Shown here piece after piece: positions 7,632 through 15,808 of a DNA stretch of 64,000 nucleotides (within the stretch, counting starts at the first letter, position 1; each line of letters begins with the position of its first letter). This DNA is from an uncultured Prevotellaceae bacterium (lineage in GTDB: Bacteria > Bacteroidota > Bacteroidia > Bacteroidales > Bacteroidaceae): assembly GCA_947307015.1 (NCBI GenBank), contig CAMZHV010000001.1:107533-171532 (forward strand), in the 5' to 3' direction. The position numbers and the translations under genes are program-made. The notes under the pieces are model-generated. The model made no database searches. It was not told the origin of the DNA and saw only the letters and a list, made by a program, of their open reading frames with translations.

Positions 7632-10442
7632 TTAGCGGGTAGAGCGGATGATGAGTATGCCGTTGTGGAGGTAGGGGCCTGGGCGGGTGGAGGCTGGATG
7701 GGTGGAGGTGGGGGAGGGGAGCTTCTTGCCGTCTAGGGTGTACCAAGGTTCAGCTTCGGCTTTGCGAAGGGTGGGGGGAGTTGATATTCCTTCTATGCTG
7801 TCCTCATCGCCGAAGAGGAGGGGTAGGGTAGTGACGGAGGGAGCGGAGGGCTGGAGGTAGGCCGTGTTGGGCTGGAGGGCGTCGGCAAAGGTGGTGAAGA
7901 CGGGGGCGTTGTCGAGGATTTGCAATGCGAGGGCACCGTCAGGGCTGGCAGGCAGGAAGAGACCTGTGAGGGCAGAGGTGGCGGCGGGTGTCGTTGTGAA
8001 GCCTTCGCCGTAGGTGAGGGTGGCGATAGCCGTTTCTCCACGCAGGAGGACAGGTGTGCCGGCAGGGATGGCGTTGTCGGCCTCTGCGAAACGGGCATAG
8101 CGGTCGGTGAGTTCTGAGAGGGTGTAGGCTTGTGCGCCAACGATAGTGACATCGTAGGGCAGGCATAGCGTGGCGTAGTAGTAGCCGTCATCAGCTGGCG
8201 TGAGGCTGAGCTCGGCTGACGGAACAGCTTCCACGCGCAGCTGTGTGTTTTCGTCGCTTTTGGCATCGGCGTTGGCCCAGATCTGGAAGTAGCCGTCGGC
8301 GCTGCCATAAGGGTTGATGTATTTGTCGGTGCCCTTGAGATTGAGCATGAAACCGTCGGCGTGACTGTTCATCTTGTTGGCGTTGACTTGCCACTCGCAG
8401 GCGTAACTGTTGCCCTTGCGTAGCACGCACTTGGGCGCTGTTCCGCTGCTGCCGTGGTAGCGGTTGTAGGCCGTCACAGCTGTGCCGTCGATGGTGAGGG
8501 CGTATTCGTCGCCCATGCGGCGGTTGATGACTCTGACGCCGTTGAAGGGGTCGCCGAGGAATGCCCATTGGTAGGCATCGGAGGCGCGCACGAGGTCGGT
8601 GGCGTAGAGCTCATCCTCGATGTTCACGGCGCGGTCGGCCTCGGGATCCTTGCCAAGCTCTGCGGATTCATCATCGAAGGCGTGTGGGTGGTACGGCTCG
8701 CGTCGCTCCCATCCGACATAGCGTCCGAGGCGTCCGATGCGGAGGTTGTACCACTGTGGCGCTTCGGCGGTGGAGAACTGGAAGGGTCCGGCCCAACGCA
8801 TGTTGACGCGGACGGTGCCAGAGGTGATCTTTGAAGGCGAATAGGTGTAGACGCAGAGGTCTGAGCGGTAAGCTTCGGGGAGAGTTGAGGTGCTGTTGCG
8901 TTCGGCAAGCTCGGTGACTTCGCCCACTACCTTGTTGTTAAAATAGATTTGATAGGTGACGTTGAGCGTCGGCGATGGTTCTTCGATGCTCCAGATGTAA
9001 TCCTGACTGTTGGAGTATTCGGCCAGGGGACCGTCGTTGCTGTTGTTGGCCGTCCAGAAGGTGCCAGCTGTCAAGCCCCAGCTGCTGGTGCCGCCAGGGG
9101 CGTTAGTGGCACGGATGGCATATTTGCCAGCCTTGTTGAGGAAGAGCACCTGTGCCTCCCAGTTGGTGCGCTTCTGGCTGCTGTTGGTGTTGAGGTGTCC
9201 GGGGTTGAGGATGGCGGTGCTGCCGTTGAGCCCAGGATTGGTGAAATAAGCTTCGGTGAGGTTATAGCCGAAATAGTAGGCTTCGCCCACGACGCGCTTG
9301 AAGGTGAAGGCGCCGGCTTTTGATTCGTCGTCGGTGAGGTAGCCGGTAGTGGTGAGGAAGTACTTCTTGTTGTTGAGGGTGGTGGAGATGCAGTACTTGG
9401 CATTGGGCGTGATGGCATTGAGGGCACGGAAGTAGTCGGCGTTTGGACCTTCCTTGAAGTTGTTGGCGATGAGGGCGTTGGTGAGTGCCTGACCGTTGAC
9501 ATTGTAGTCGCCTGACCTGTCGACGCCTGCGCAATCCATCAGTATCATTCCCGTGGGGCCGGTGTGTGCGTTGAGGTAGTTGATGACGGCGGTGTTCTGC
9601 GTAGCTGCATTGTCGCGGTAGCCGTCGCGTGTGGAAGCGCCGAAGAGCGTCTTGGAATAGCCAGAAGTCTGGTTGATGACCCAGAGGTTGGGATCGGTGT
9701 TCTCGGCGCATGAGAACTGTAGCAAACGTTGTATGCTGGCGGTCTTCGTGGCGGGTGCTCCGCTGCCGGAAACGTCGTAGTAGTCCTGAATGTAGACGGG
9801 GCCTTCGGTGCCTACGCCCTTGATCTTTCCGCCTTTTTGATTATTGAAATCGGCACTGAAGCCCCACCCTGTGATGAAGCCGCCAGTGGGTCTGCTGTAA
9901 TAGGCATCGCGGCTGAGGATGAGGAGTTTGCCGCGCACGTCGCCCATCTTGGCCATCGGCGTGTAGTTGACGGCGTGTGATTTGACGGGCTCGCTGGTGA
10001 CCATGTTTTTCATCAAATCGTTCCACGCGCTGTTGCCGCCGTCGTGGTCGTCCTCATGACGAATGATGACGATGGCGAACTCTGTGGGATGGCTGTCGAG
10101 GAGGCCGCAGAGGGTGGCGAAAGCATCGGAGAGGTAGAGGTCGGTGGAGAGGATGCCGTGGTAGATGCGCAACTGGTTGTCGTCGACGCTGGGACGGAGG
10201 TCGAAGACGCGTATGCCGCTGTTCCATTGATCCGTCAGGTTGACGTCCTGGGTACGGCCGAAGCTATCCATGGATGTCCCGTGTCCCGTGCCGCTGTCAT
10301 GAGTGCCAGGCAAGGAGAGCTGGCTGACGAAAGTGTCGTCGCTGACGCGCTGCATCCATGCGCTGTTGTCATCGCTGACAGCGGGGATGGAGACACAGAG
10401 GAGGTAGAAGGCAAGGAGTAAGGTCTGAAAGCGGGTATGCAT
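7632..10442 (-). CDS. Secreted PI-PLC-like phosphodiesterase with C-terminal sorting tail
   Basis: Phosphatidylinositol-specific phospholipase C X-domain protein; family members cleave the phosphodiester of inositol lipids or GPI anchors. After a signal peptide (residues 1-22) the domain begins SLPGTHDSG with His48 and IYHGI with His95, the two catalytic histidines. The remaining 600 residues include lectin- or beta-sandwich-like segments, and the end (AEPWYTLDGKKLP...NGILIIRS) resembles the C-terminal sorting tail of Prevotella secreted proteins. At 936 residues it is about three times the size of the catalytic domain. It is 30 bases after the acyltransferase gene and closes the long operon. 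Target lipid is not known. Confidence 0.8.
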   Translation of the reverse strand: MHTRFQTLLLAFYLLCVSIPAVSDDNSAWMQRVSDDTFVSQLSLPGTHDSGTGHGTSMDSFGRTQDVNLTDQWNSGIRVFDLRPSVDDNQLRIYHGILSTDLYLSDAFATLCGLLDSHPTEFAIVIIRHEDDHDGGNSAWNDLMKNMVTSEPVKSHAVNYTPMAKMGDVRGKLLILSRDAYYSRPTGGFITGWGFSADFNNQKGGKIKGVGTEGPVYIQDYYDVSGSGAPATKTASIQRLLQFSCAENTDPNLWVINQTSGYSKTLFGASTRDGYRDNAATQNTAVINYLNAHTGPTGMILMDCAGVDRSGDYNVNGQALTNALIANNFKEGPNADYFRALNAITPNAKYCISTTLNNKKYFLTTTGYLTDDESKAGAFTFKRVVGEAYYFGYNLTEAYFTNPGLNGSTAILNPGHLNTNSSQKRTNWEAQVLFLNKAGKYAIRATNAPGGTSSWGLTAGTFWTANNSNDGPLAEYSNSQDYIWSIEEPSPTLNVTYQIYFNNKVVGEVTELAERNSTSTLPEAYRSDLCVYTYSPSKITSGTVRVNMRWAGPFQFSTAEAPQWYNLRIGRLGRYVGWERREPYHPHAFDDESAELGKDPEADRAVNIEDELYATDLVRASDAYQWAFLGDPFNGVRVINRRMGDEYALTIDGTAVTAYNRYHGSSGTAPKCVLRKGNSYACEWQVNANKMNSHADGFMLNLKGTDKYINPYGSADGYFQIWANADAKSDENTQLRVEAVPSAELSLTPADDGYYYATLCLPYDVTIVGAQAYTLSELTDRYARFAEADNAIPAGTPVLLRGETAIATLTYGEGFTTTPAATSALTGLFLPASPDGALALQILDNAPVFTTFADALQPNTAYLQPSAPSVTTLPLLFGDEDSIEGISTPPTLRKAEAEPWYTLDGKKLPSPTSTHPASTRPGPYLHNGILIIRSTR

Positions 10443-10472
10443 AGCTTTTGAGAATGAGAAATGAGGGGTGAA

Positions 10473-11714
10473 TCAAAAGATGTCGAGTTTCTGCTCTACG
10501 GGGCTGGCATAGATGCCCCAAAGGATGTCGCGGAGGGTGTTGAGGGTGGAAAGGTCATCAATGTGGAGGTCGCGGAGACGCTCGGTGTGAGTAAGGAAGG
10601 CATCGCGCTGAGCTGGCGTGTAGTGGTCGGCATAGGTCGACGTGAGGTGCAGCAGGTCGTAGGCGATGTAGTTGTTGGGCGTCAGGCGATAGGCGCTAAT
10701 GATGCGCTGGTCAAGGAGATGGGCAACGGCACGGTTGAAATCAGAAGAGCCGCCTCCGGCAGTCAAGGGGGAGGACTGGCTCTCGGGAGAACCCGAGGAA
10801 GAAGCACAAGCGTTGAGGTCGTCGGCGGTGACGACGGGGCAGCAGGAGATGTGTACGGCACCCTTGGGCTGCATCACGCCAGTGAGGATACTGTTGAGGT
10901 CCTCGCCGGGCTGCTTGACATATTTGGTGTCGCGGCTGAGGTATAGCTCGCGTGCCTTGAGGAGGTCGCAGCTCTCCCATTCGTAGCTGATGCTGACAGG
11001 TACGATGTTGAGTTCTGCCAGCGCCCCGACGGGATCCTTGGGACGGCTCATGCCGAACATCTTGATGATACCTTGGTCGGTCTGGTCTATGCCGTTCTTT
11101 GTGCGTCCGTTGCGCTGTGCAATCCACACGCTCTGGTTCTTCTGGGTGATGCAGTAGCGGATGTACTCGGAGAGGTGTAGCGATGCGCGGTAGAACTCGC
11201 GTGGGGTGCCTCCGCGCTCTACGCGGAACATCTTGTTGGACTTGCCGATGTCGATGACGAGTGGCGTGCTCATGAGGTTGGCGCCGAAGGTAATCTCGGT
11301 GGTCTCATGGCCGCATTGCCAAAGGGCATATTGCAGGAGGCAGGCGTCGAGCATGATGTCGCGGTGATTGCTGACGAAGAGGTAGCGCTTCTGCGGGTCG
11401 AGGGCGTCGATGCCGTCGAAGGTGAAGCTGGTGGTGCTGCGTGCGATGACCTGCTCGTTGACGCAACGCATGACCTCGTGCTGGAAGTCGTAGACGTTGG
11501 TAAACTGCCGCATCAGCGCGCGTACCTTCTCGATGTCCTGCCCGGGGTAGACGTACTGGGCGAGTAGAGGAAAATGGGGGCTATCAGCGATGCGCTGCAT
11601 GGCTGCGGGTATCTCGGAGTCGTAGAATGGACGGATGTCGTCGAAGGAAGAATCACCCCGGGTCCCTTCTGTCATGGAGGGGAGAGGCTGGCGTATAGTT
11701 TCTTTATTATCCAT
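10473..11714 (-). CDS. Glycerolipid acyltransferase (PlsB/PlsC-like)
   Basis: Transfers an acyl chain to a glycerol-phosphate-type lipid. Motif I reads VSNHRDIMLD (His117), typical of large Bacteroidota proteins annotated as 1-acyl-glycerol-3-phosphate acyltransferases, and later motifs (FRVERGGTPREFY, IAQRNGRTKNG) fit motifs II-III. 413 residues. In the aryl-polyene operon it could attach the polyene acid to a membrane lipid. Two in-frame repeat copies lie within: a relative of element A near residues 10-22 and element B at 10778-10811 (ACASSSGSPES), neither of which belongs to the fold. Confidence 0.78.
   Translation of the reverse strand: MDNKETIRQPLPSMTEGTRGDSSFDDIRPFYDSEIPAAMQRIADSPHFPLLAQYVYPGQDIEKVRALMRQFTNVYDFQHEVMRCVNEQVIARSTTSFTFDGIDALDPQKRYLFVSNHRDIMLDACLLQYALWQCGHETTEITFGANLMSTPLVIDIGKSNKMFRVERGGTPREFYRASLHLSEYIRYCITQKNQSVWIAQRNGRTKNGIDQTDQGIIKMFGMSRPKDPVGALAELNIVPVSISYEWESCDLLKARELYLSRDTKYVKQPGEDLNSILTGVMQPKGAVHISCCPVVTADDLNACASSSGSPESQSSPLTAGGGSSDFNRAVAHLLDQRIISAYRLTPNNYIAYDLLHLTSTYADHYTPAQRDAFLTHTERLRDLHIDDLSTLNTLRDILWGIYASPVEQKLDIF
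10778..10811 (-). repeat. Element B, copy 1 (inside acyltransferase gene)
   Basis: Minus strand reads GCTTGTGCTTCTTCCTCGGG followed by TTCTCCCGAGAGCC; the core CTCGGGTTCTCCCGAG is a hairpin. Related copies lie at 11756-11789 (intergenic) and 36644-36679 (inside the GH2 gene). Here it is in frame. Confidence 0.7.
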
Positions 11715-11755
11715 AGTTGTGTGATTTGAGTGACGAATGAGAGGTGAGATAATGG

Positions 11756-11789
11756 GGCCCTCGGGAAAACCCGAGGGGGATGCACGGGC
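11756..11789 (-). repeat. Element B, copy 2 (intergenic)
   Basis: Minus strand GCCCGTGCATCCCCCTCGGG then TTTTCCCGAGGGCC, aligning with copies 1 and 3. It lies in the 86-base gap between the PaaK-like ligase and acyltransferase genes and could act as an attenuating hairpin. Confidence 0.7.
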
Positions 11790-11800
11790 TTTTGAGGGGG

Positions 11801-13087
11801 TTATCTTAAGTCTACGAATTTGATGGGTTTGCGGCTCTTGGCGGGGAAGTTGCGGCGCTGGATCTCATCGGCAGCAAGGAGCTCGATGTTGGGGGCTACG
11901 CGGATGCGTGAGCGGAAGCGGTCTTTGAGGTCTTTGATGGCATCGAAGGGAGGCTGGAACTTGAGCCCTACGCAGACGTCAACTTGGTCGGTGCCGGCAG
12001 AAGAGGTGCGGACGTAGACGATGTAATTCTGAACGTAGTCGGTGTTGTCGAGGACGTCGTTGATGGCAGGTGGATAGAGGGTGGTGCCCTTGAGCTTAAT
12101 CATATTGTTCTTGCGTCCCACGAGCGGTGTGAGACGATAGCTCCAACGTCCGCATTGGCATTGCTCGGTGCGCTTGGCGGCGATGTCGCCGGTGCGGAAG
12201 CGCAGCAGAGGCATAGCTTCTACGCCGAGGGTGGTGATGACAATCTCACCTACTTCGCCATCAGGAACGGGACGGTCGTCGTCGCCAATGATTTCCACGA
12301 TGATGAGCTCGGGGTGAACGTGTCCGCCTTGCTCGTATTCGCACTCGGAGAAGGTGGCACCCATTTCTGTGCTGGAGTAGGTGGCGAAAAGGTCGACATC
12401 CCATTTCTCCTTGATGCGCCGTCCGAGAAGGTTGAGGTTGAAATCCTGGTCGCGTAAGCCCTCGCCGATGCCGATGATGCGCCGCACGCTACTGTTGCGG
12501 TAGTCAATGCCGTGTTCCTCGGCGTATTCGATGAGGCGGAGGATGAATGAAGGCACGCACATGATGGTGTCGGGGTGTAGGCGTTGGATGGTGTCCCATT
12601 GCAGTTCAGGGATGCCGTTGCCGACGCGTATGATGCTGGCGCCAAGCTTGCGAATACCGAGGAAGTAGGCGAGACCTGCCATGAAGCGCTTATCGATGGT
12701 CGTCATCAGCTGCAGGATATTGCCTGGACGTAGACCGGCACAGGCGAACGACTTCTCCTCGTTATAGGCGAGACGGTCGAGGTCAGCATCGGTGCAGCCG
12801 AAGGTGACGGGCTCGCCGAGTGTGCCGCTGGTGGTGATATAATCTACAATCTTCTCCTTGGGGCAGCAGAGGAAGTCGTCGTTGTAGAGCTGCAGGTCGC
12901 GCTTCTCGGTGAAAGGCAATCGCGTGAGGTCTTCGAGGGTTTGTATGCTCTTGGGGTCAATGCCTTGCTCTGCAAACATGCGCTTGTAGTAAGGCGAGTG
13001 GGCTGCGAGGTAGTCGATGGCCGTTCGCAGGCGCTCTTCTTGAAAGGCTTTGATCTCGGAGGGTGAGCTGTATTCGATGTCTGTCAT
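11801..13087 (-). CDS. PaaK-like adenylate-forming ligase (aryl-acid activation)
   Basis: Phenylacetate-CoA-ligase family enzyme that adenylates an aryl acid and joins it to CoA or an ACP. ITTSGTLGEPVTFG (about residue 83) is the ATP-binding P-loop; YSSTEMGATFSECE and FRTGDIA are later core motifs; 428 residues is normal. In the operon it most likely activates the cinnamate or coumarate made by the ammonia-lyase, giving the starter for chain extension. Such ligases occur in flexirubin and aryl-polyene clusters. Whether the acceptor is CoA or one of the two ACPs cannot be seen. Confidence 0.85.
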   Translation of the reverse strand: MTDIEYSSPSEIKAFQEERLRTAIDYLAAHSPYYKRMFAEQGIDPKSIQTLEDLTRLPFTEKRDLQLYNDDFLCCPKEKIVDYITTSGTLGEPVTFGCTDADLDRLAYNEEKSFACAGLRPGNILQLMTTIDKRFMAGLAYFLGIRKLGASIIRVGNGIPELQWDTIQRLHPDTIMCVPSFILRLIEYAEEHGIDYRNSSVRRIIGIGEGLRDQDFNLNLLGRRIKEKWDVDLFATYSSTEMGATFSECEYEQGGHVHPELIIVEIIGDDDRPVPDGEVGEIVITTLGVEAMPLLRFRTGDIAAKRTEQCQCGRWSYRLTPLVGRKNNMIKLKGTTLYPPAINDVLDNTDYVQNYIVYVRTSSAGTDQVDVCVGLKFQPPFDAIKDLKDRFRSRIRVAPNIELLAADEIQRRNFPAKSRKPIKFVDLR

Positions 13088-13104
13088 TGTAATGAGGGTT
13101 ATTT

Positions 13105-13137
13105 GGGGCTACGGCGGTGCCGCAGCATACGGAGAAA
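13105..13137. repeat. Hairpin repeat C, copy 1
   Basis: GGCTACGGCGGTGCCGCAGC followed by ATACGGAGAAA, nearly identical to 14449-14480. Stem GC(T/G)GCGGC/GCCGCAGC with a 3-base loop. It lies between the hydrolase and ligase genes. Confidence 0.75.
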
Positions 13138-13150
13138 TATACGGAGAAAA

Positions 13151-14074
13151 CTATAATTGAAGGGTGTTAAACCAACGGAGGAAGAGGGCTTGCCATTGGC
13201 GGGTGTTGGCATCCATGCGGGTGGTGTCGCCGCCAAAGCCATGACCGCCAGTGGGATATTGGGTGTAGAGGTGGGGAATGTGGGCAGCGGTGAGGGCGCT
13301 GTCAAGGAGCTCGCTGTTCTGGTACTTGACGATGGGATCGTCTGTGCAGTTGAGAAGGAATACAGGCGGACAATCGGCAGGGATGTGGAGCTCCAAGGAC
13401 ATCGAGTCGCGCATGGCCTGACGGTGTTTGCGGTACTCGCCGAGGAGGGCACGGCGACTACGCTTGTGGGCGTAGGGCTTGTGCATCGTCACGACGGGAT
13501 AAATAGGGGCTACAAAATCAGGGCGCAGGCTGACGCTGTGGCTGATGCCGAGAGGTGCGAGGAAGTCGGTGCCAGCGTAGGCGGCAGCGCTCATGCTGAG
13601 ATGACCGCCAGCGGAGAAGCCCATAACACCGAGGCGGTTGGGATTGATGCCGAAGTCTGCGGCGTGCTCACGGACATATTGGATGGCGCGCTGGACGTCG
13701 CAGAGGGGATCGGGATGACGGTGGCCGCGCGAGACGAGGCGTGTGTGGAAAACGTATGGACCGATGCCCTGCACGCGGTATTTCAGGACGAAAGCTGCGA
13801 TGCCGTTTGCTTGCAGCCACTCGGCGACACGCGTGCCCTCAGCCTCGTAGTCGTGCCAGCAGTAGCTGCCGCCCGGGCAGACGATGATAGACTCTCCCCC
13901 CGCCCTCCCTGTTAGGGAGGGAGCAGAATGTGTTGCAGGTAGATAGGGGACGAGGGTGACGCTTTTGGCACGCACAGGAGTGTCCTCCCAAAGGCGGATG
14001 ACGGGGCTTTGCCCTTGAACTGCGAGGGTAAGGGCGATTAGCCAGAGGAAAAGGAGGGCACGGCGCATGGTCAT
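13151..14074 (-). CDS. Exported alpha/beta-hydrolase (esterase/BD-FAE-like)
   Basis: Serine hydrolase, probably an esterase. An N-terminal hydrophobic segment (ALLFLWLIALTLAVQGQ) looks like a signal peptide; IIVCPGGSYCWH forms the oxyanion region and GFSAGGH carries nucleophile Ser154. A histidine in TGGHGFG near residue 283 completes the triad. 307 residues. The start overlaps the upstream gene's stop by ATGA (14071-14074). Residues about 50-62 (SAPSLTGRAGGES) are encoded by palindromic element A and are foreign to the family. It may hydrolyse an ester of the polyene product. Confidence 0.82.
   Translation of the reverse strand: MTMRRALLFLWLIALTLAVQGQSPVIRLWEDTPVRAKSVTLVPYLPATHSAPSLTGRAGGESIIVCPGGSYCWHDYEAEGTRVAEWLQANGIAAFVLKYRVQGIGPYVFHTRLVSRGHRHPDPLCDVQRAIQYVREHAADFGINPNRLGVMGFSAGGHLSMSAAAYAGTDFLAPLGISHSVSLRPDFVAPIYPVVTMHKPYAHKRSRRALLGEYRKHRQAMRDSMSLELHIPADCPPVFLLNCTDDPIVKYQNSELLDSALTAAHIPHLYTQYPTGGHGFGGDTTRMDANTRQWQALFLRWFNTLQL
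13890..13926. repeat. In-frame palindromic element A, copy 3
   Basis: Thirty-seven bases almost identical to 1157-1193, again with the CCCTCCCTGTTAGGGAGGG hairpin. On the minus strand it is read as SAPSLTGRAGGES between the signal peptide and the catalytic core of the hydrolase. Confidence 0.9.
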
Positions 14075-14439
14075 GATGCTTTATGGCTGAGAATGCGATG
14101 AAGCTCGTCGGCGGACATCTGCGTGTAGGCGGGACGCTCGCCGCTGAAGTCGACACGGAAGTACTCCTCGTCGTAGAATGAGAGTTTGGAGTTGGTGTCG
14201 GGCGTACATTCGAGATAGATGATGTCGCTGAGTTTAAGGCCTTTGGCTTCGCAGATCTGCTCGGCGAGACTGCGACCGGCATAGGTGACGCTGGTGCCGG
14301 GGTTCTCCTGGTACATCTCTGTGACGATGACGTAGGTCAGACCTTCGACTTCACGAATTTTCAGACCACAGGCAGAGGGCATATCCCACTGTCCGCGGAA
14401 CTCGAAGATCTCATCGTAGTATTCTTGGGGGACTTTCAT
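14071..14439 (-). CDS. Small conserved-looking protein, unknown function
   Basis: 122 residues from the ATG at 14439 (MKVPQEYYDEIFEFRGQ). I do not recognise the family. The sequence is acidic, without signal peptide or membrane segment, and looks globular and cytoplasmic. The longer open frame to 14472 starts inside hairpin repeat C (reading MLRHRRSP), which argues for the shorter start. It sits between the radical-SAM gene and the hydrolase gene and overlaps the latter by ATGA, so it is translated as part of the polyene operon and may be an accessory protein there. Confidence 0.65.
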   Translation of the reverse strand: MKVPQEYYDEIFEFRGQWDMPSACGLKIREVEGLTYVIVTEMYQENPGTSVTYAGRSLAEQICEAKGLKLSDIIYLECTPDTNSKLSFYDEEYFRVDFSGERPAYTQMSADELHRILSHKAS

Positions 14440-14448
14440 ATTATTTGA

Positions 14449-14480
14449 AGGGCTGCGGCGGTGCCGCAGCATACGGAAAA
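14449..14480. repeat. Hairpin repeat C, copy 2
   Basis: GGCTGCGGCGGTGCCGCAGC with a perfect 8-bp stem and GGT loop, then ATACGGAAAA. Second copy of 13105-13137; both lie directly between operon genes. Confidence 0.75.
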
Positions 14481-14503
14481 GAGTTTATATACTGAAAAGG
14501 ATT

Positions 14504-15799
14504 TTATTGGTTGACGTTACGCTTGTGGCGGTCGACGATGCGTCCGAAGCTTTTGTTGATGAGGCGGCGGTCACGAGGGCGATAAGTGCCTTCCTCCATC
14601 TCGCGGAGGGCGACCTGACAGAAAAGGTTGAACATCTTGGCTTCCTGAGACTCGTCCTTGTAGAAGCTTGCCCAGGCGTAGTCGTAGAGTTCTTGTAGGC
14701 GCTCGGGCGACATGTGCTTGGGTTGGAAGACTACCTGACCGGCGTTGTAGTGGTTCCAGTCGAAGTCGAAGATGCGTCCCTGACGCAGGAGGTCGTCGTA
14801 GCCCTTGGTGTGAGGGAAGGGCGTCATGACGGTGAACTCAGCGAGGTCGAGGTCTATCTCTCCGAGGAAGTCGATGAGGCGTTTGATGTCGTCTTCGGTC
14901 TGGTTGTCCAAGCCGAGGAGGATAGTGCCTTCGACGCCGATGCCGTTGTCGTGGTAACGCTTCACACGTTCCTTGATGTAGTCACTGGTGTCATAGACCG
15001 CTTGATAGACATACCAGGCACCAGCCTTTGCTGCCAGGTCGAGGATCTCGGGGTCATCTTCGATGGTGTGGCTGATCCATTTCTTTTTGAGCGGAGCGAT
15101 GGCCTTGAAGAGCTCACGCTCCCAGTCCTTGTTCTGCGCCAGCGAGTTATCCACGATGAAGAGGCGGTTGTTGTCGATACCGGCCATATCCTCTACGACC
15201 TTGTCGATGGGACGCGGACGGAATTTGCGGCCTCCGAGGTAGCTGACGGCACAAGGATAGCAGCTGAAGCGGCAGCCACGGCTCGCGTGGAAGAGGTCGA
15301 CCATGGGCACGCCTTTGTGGTTGTAGAGGTCGCGTTTGTAGAGGTCGCGGCGGCAAGGACCTACATCTTCGATGGGTGGCATCTGCCCCATGTAGTTATA
15401 CACCTTCTTCAGTTCGCCGCGCACGAAGTCCTGCATCACTTGTTCCATTCGTCCTTCGCTCTCGCCGAGGAAAAGACTGTCGACGTGCTTCACCATATCT
15501 TCGGCGTGGAGCATCGAGGAGATGCCGCCTGCCATGACAAGTTTACCGCGGCGGTGGTATTCGTCGGCAATCTCCCAGCCGCGCTTGACCTGCGTAGAGA
15601 GCATCATGGAGAGGGCTACGAGGTCGCAGGGCTCGTCGAAGTTGATTTCTTCGACATTCTCGTCGGTGAAAGAGACATCCACATATTCTGGCAGCGTAGC
15701 CGCGAAGGCCACGGGACCGTGAGGTGGAAGATTGAAAGTCGTCTGCCCGCGCAGTTTTTGCCACTTCGGATAGATGAGTTTCAGTTTGATGGTGTCCAT
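14504..15799 (-). CDS. Cobalamin-binding-type radical SAM enzyme
   Basis: Radical SAM protein of the B12-binding class (BchE/HpnR-like). The 4Fe-4S ligands are Cys176, Cys180 and Cys183 in SRGCRFSCYPC, the CxxxCxxC motif. The first 140 residues form a Rossmann-like domain (LVALSMML, LVMAGGISS) in the place of the cobalamin domain, though the classic DxHxxG is not evident, so B12 may bind base-off without histidine or not at all. Family members methylate unactivated carbons or rearrange carbon skeletons. In this operon it may methylate the aryl ring or chain; that is inference. 431 residues. Confidence 0.82.
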   Translation of the reverse strand: MDTIKLKLIYPKWQKLRGQTTFNLPPHGPVAFAATLPEYVDVSFTDENVEEINFDEPCDLVALSMMLSTQVKRGWEIADEYHRRGKLVMAGGISSMLHAEDMVKHVDSLFLGESEGRMEQVMQDFVRGELKKVYNYMGQMPPIEDVGPCRRDLYKRDLYNHKGVPMVDLFHASRGCRFSCYPCAVSYLGGRKFRPRPIDKVVEDMAGIDNNRLFIVDNSLAQNKDWERELFKAIAPLKKKWISHTIEDDPEILDLAAKAGAWYVYQAVYDTSDYIKERVKRYHDNGIGVEGTILLGLDNQTEDDIKRLIDFLGEIDLDLAEFTVMTPFPHTKGYDDLLRQGRIFDFDWNHYNAGQVVFQPKHMSPERLQELYDYAWASFYKDESQEAKMFNLFCQVALREMEEGTYRPRDRRLINKSFGRIVDRHKRNVNQ

Positions 15800-15808
15800 A
15801 TATTGAAT

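Noticed and set aside
13157..13915. 252-codon plus-strand frame opposite the hydrolase gene
   Set aside because: Antisense to a gene with clear catalytic serine and signal peptide; no independent support.
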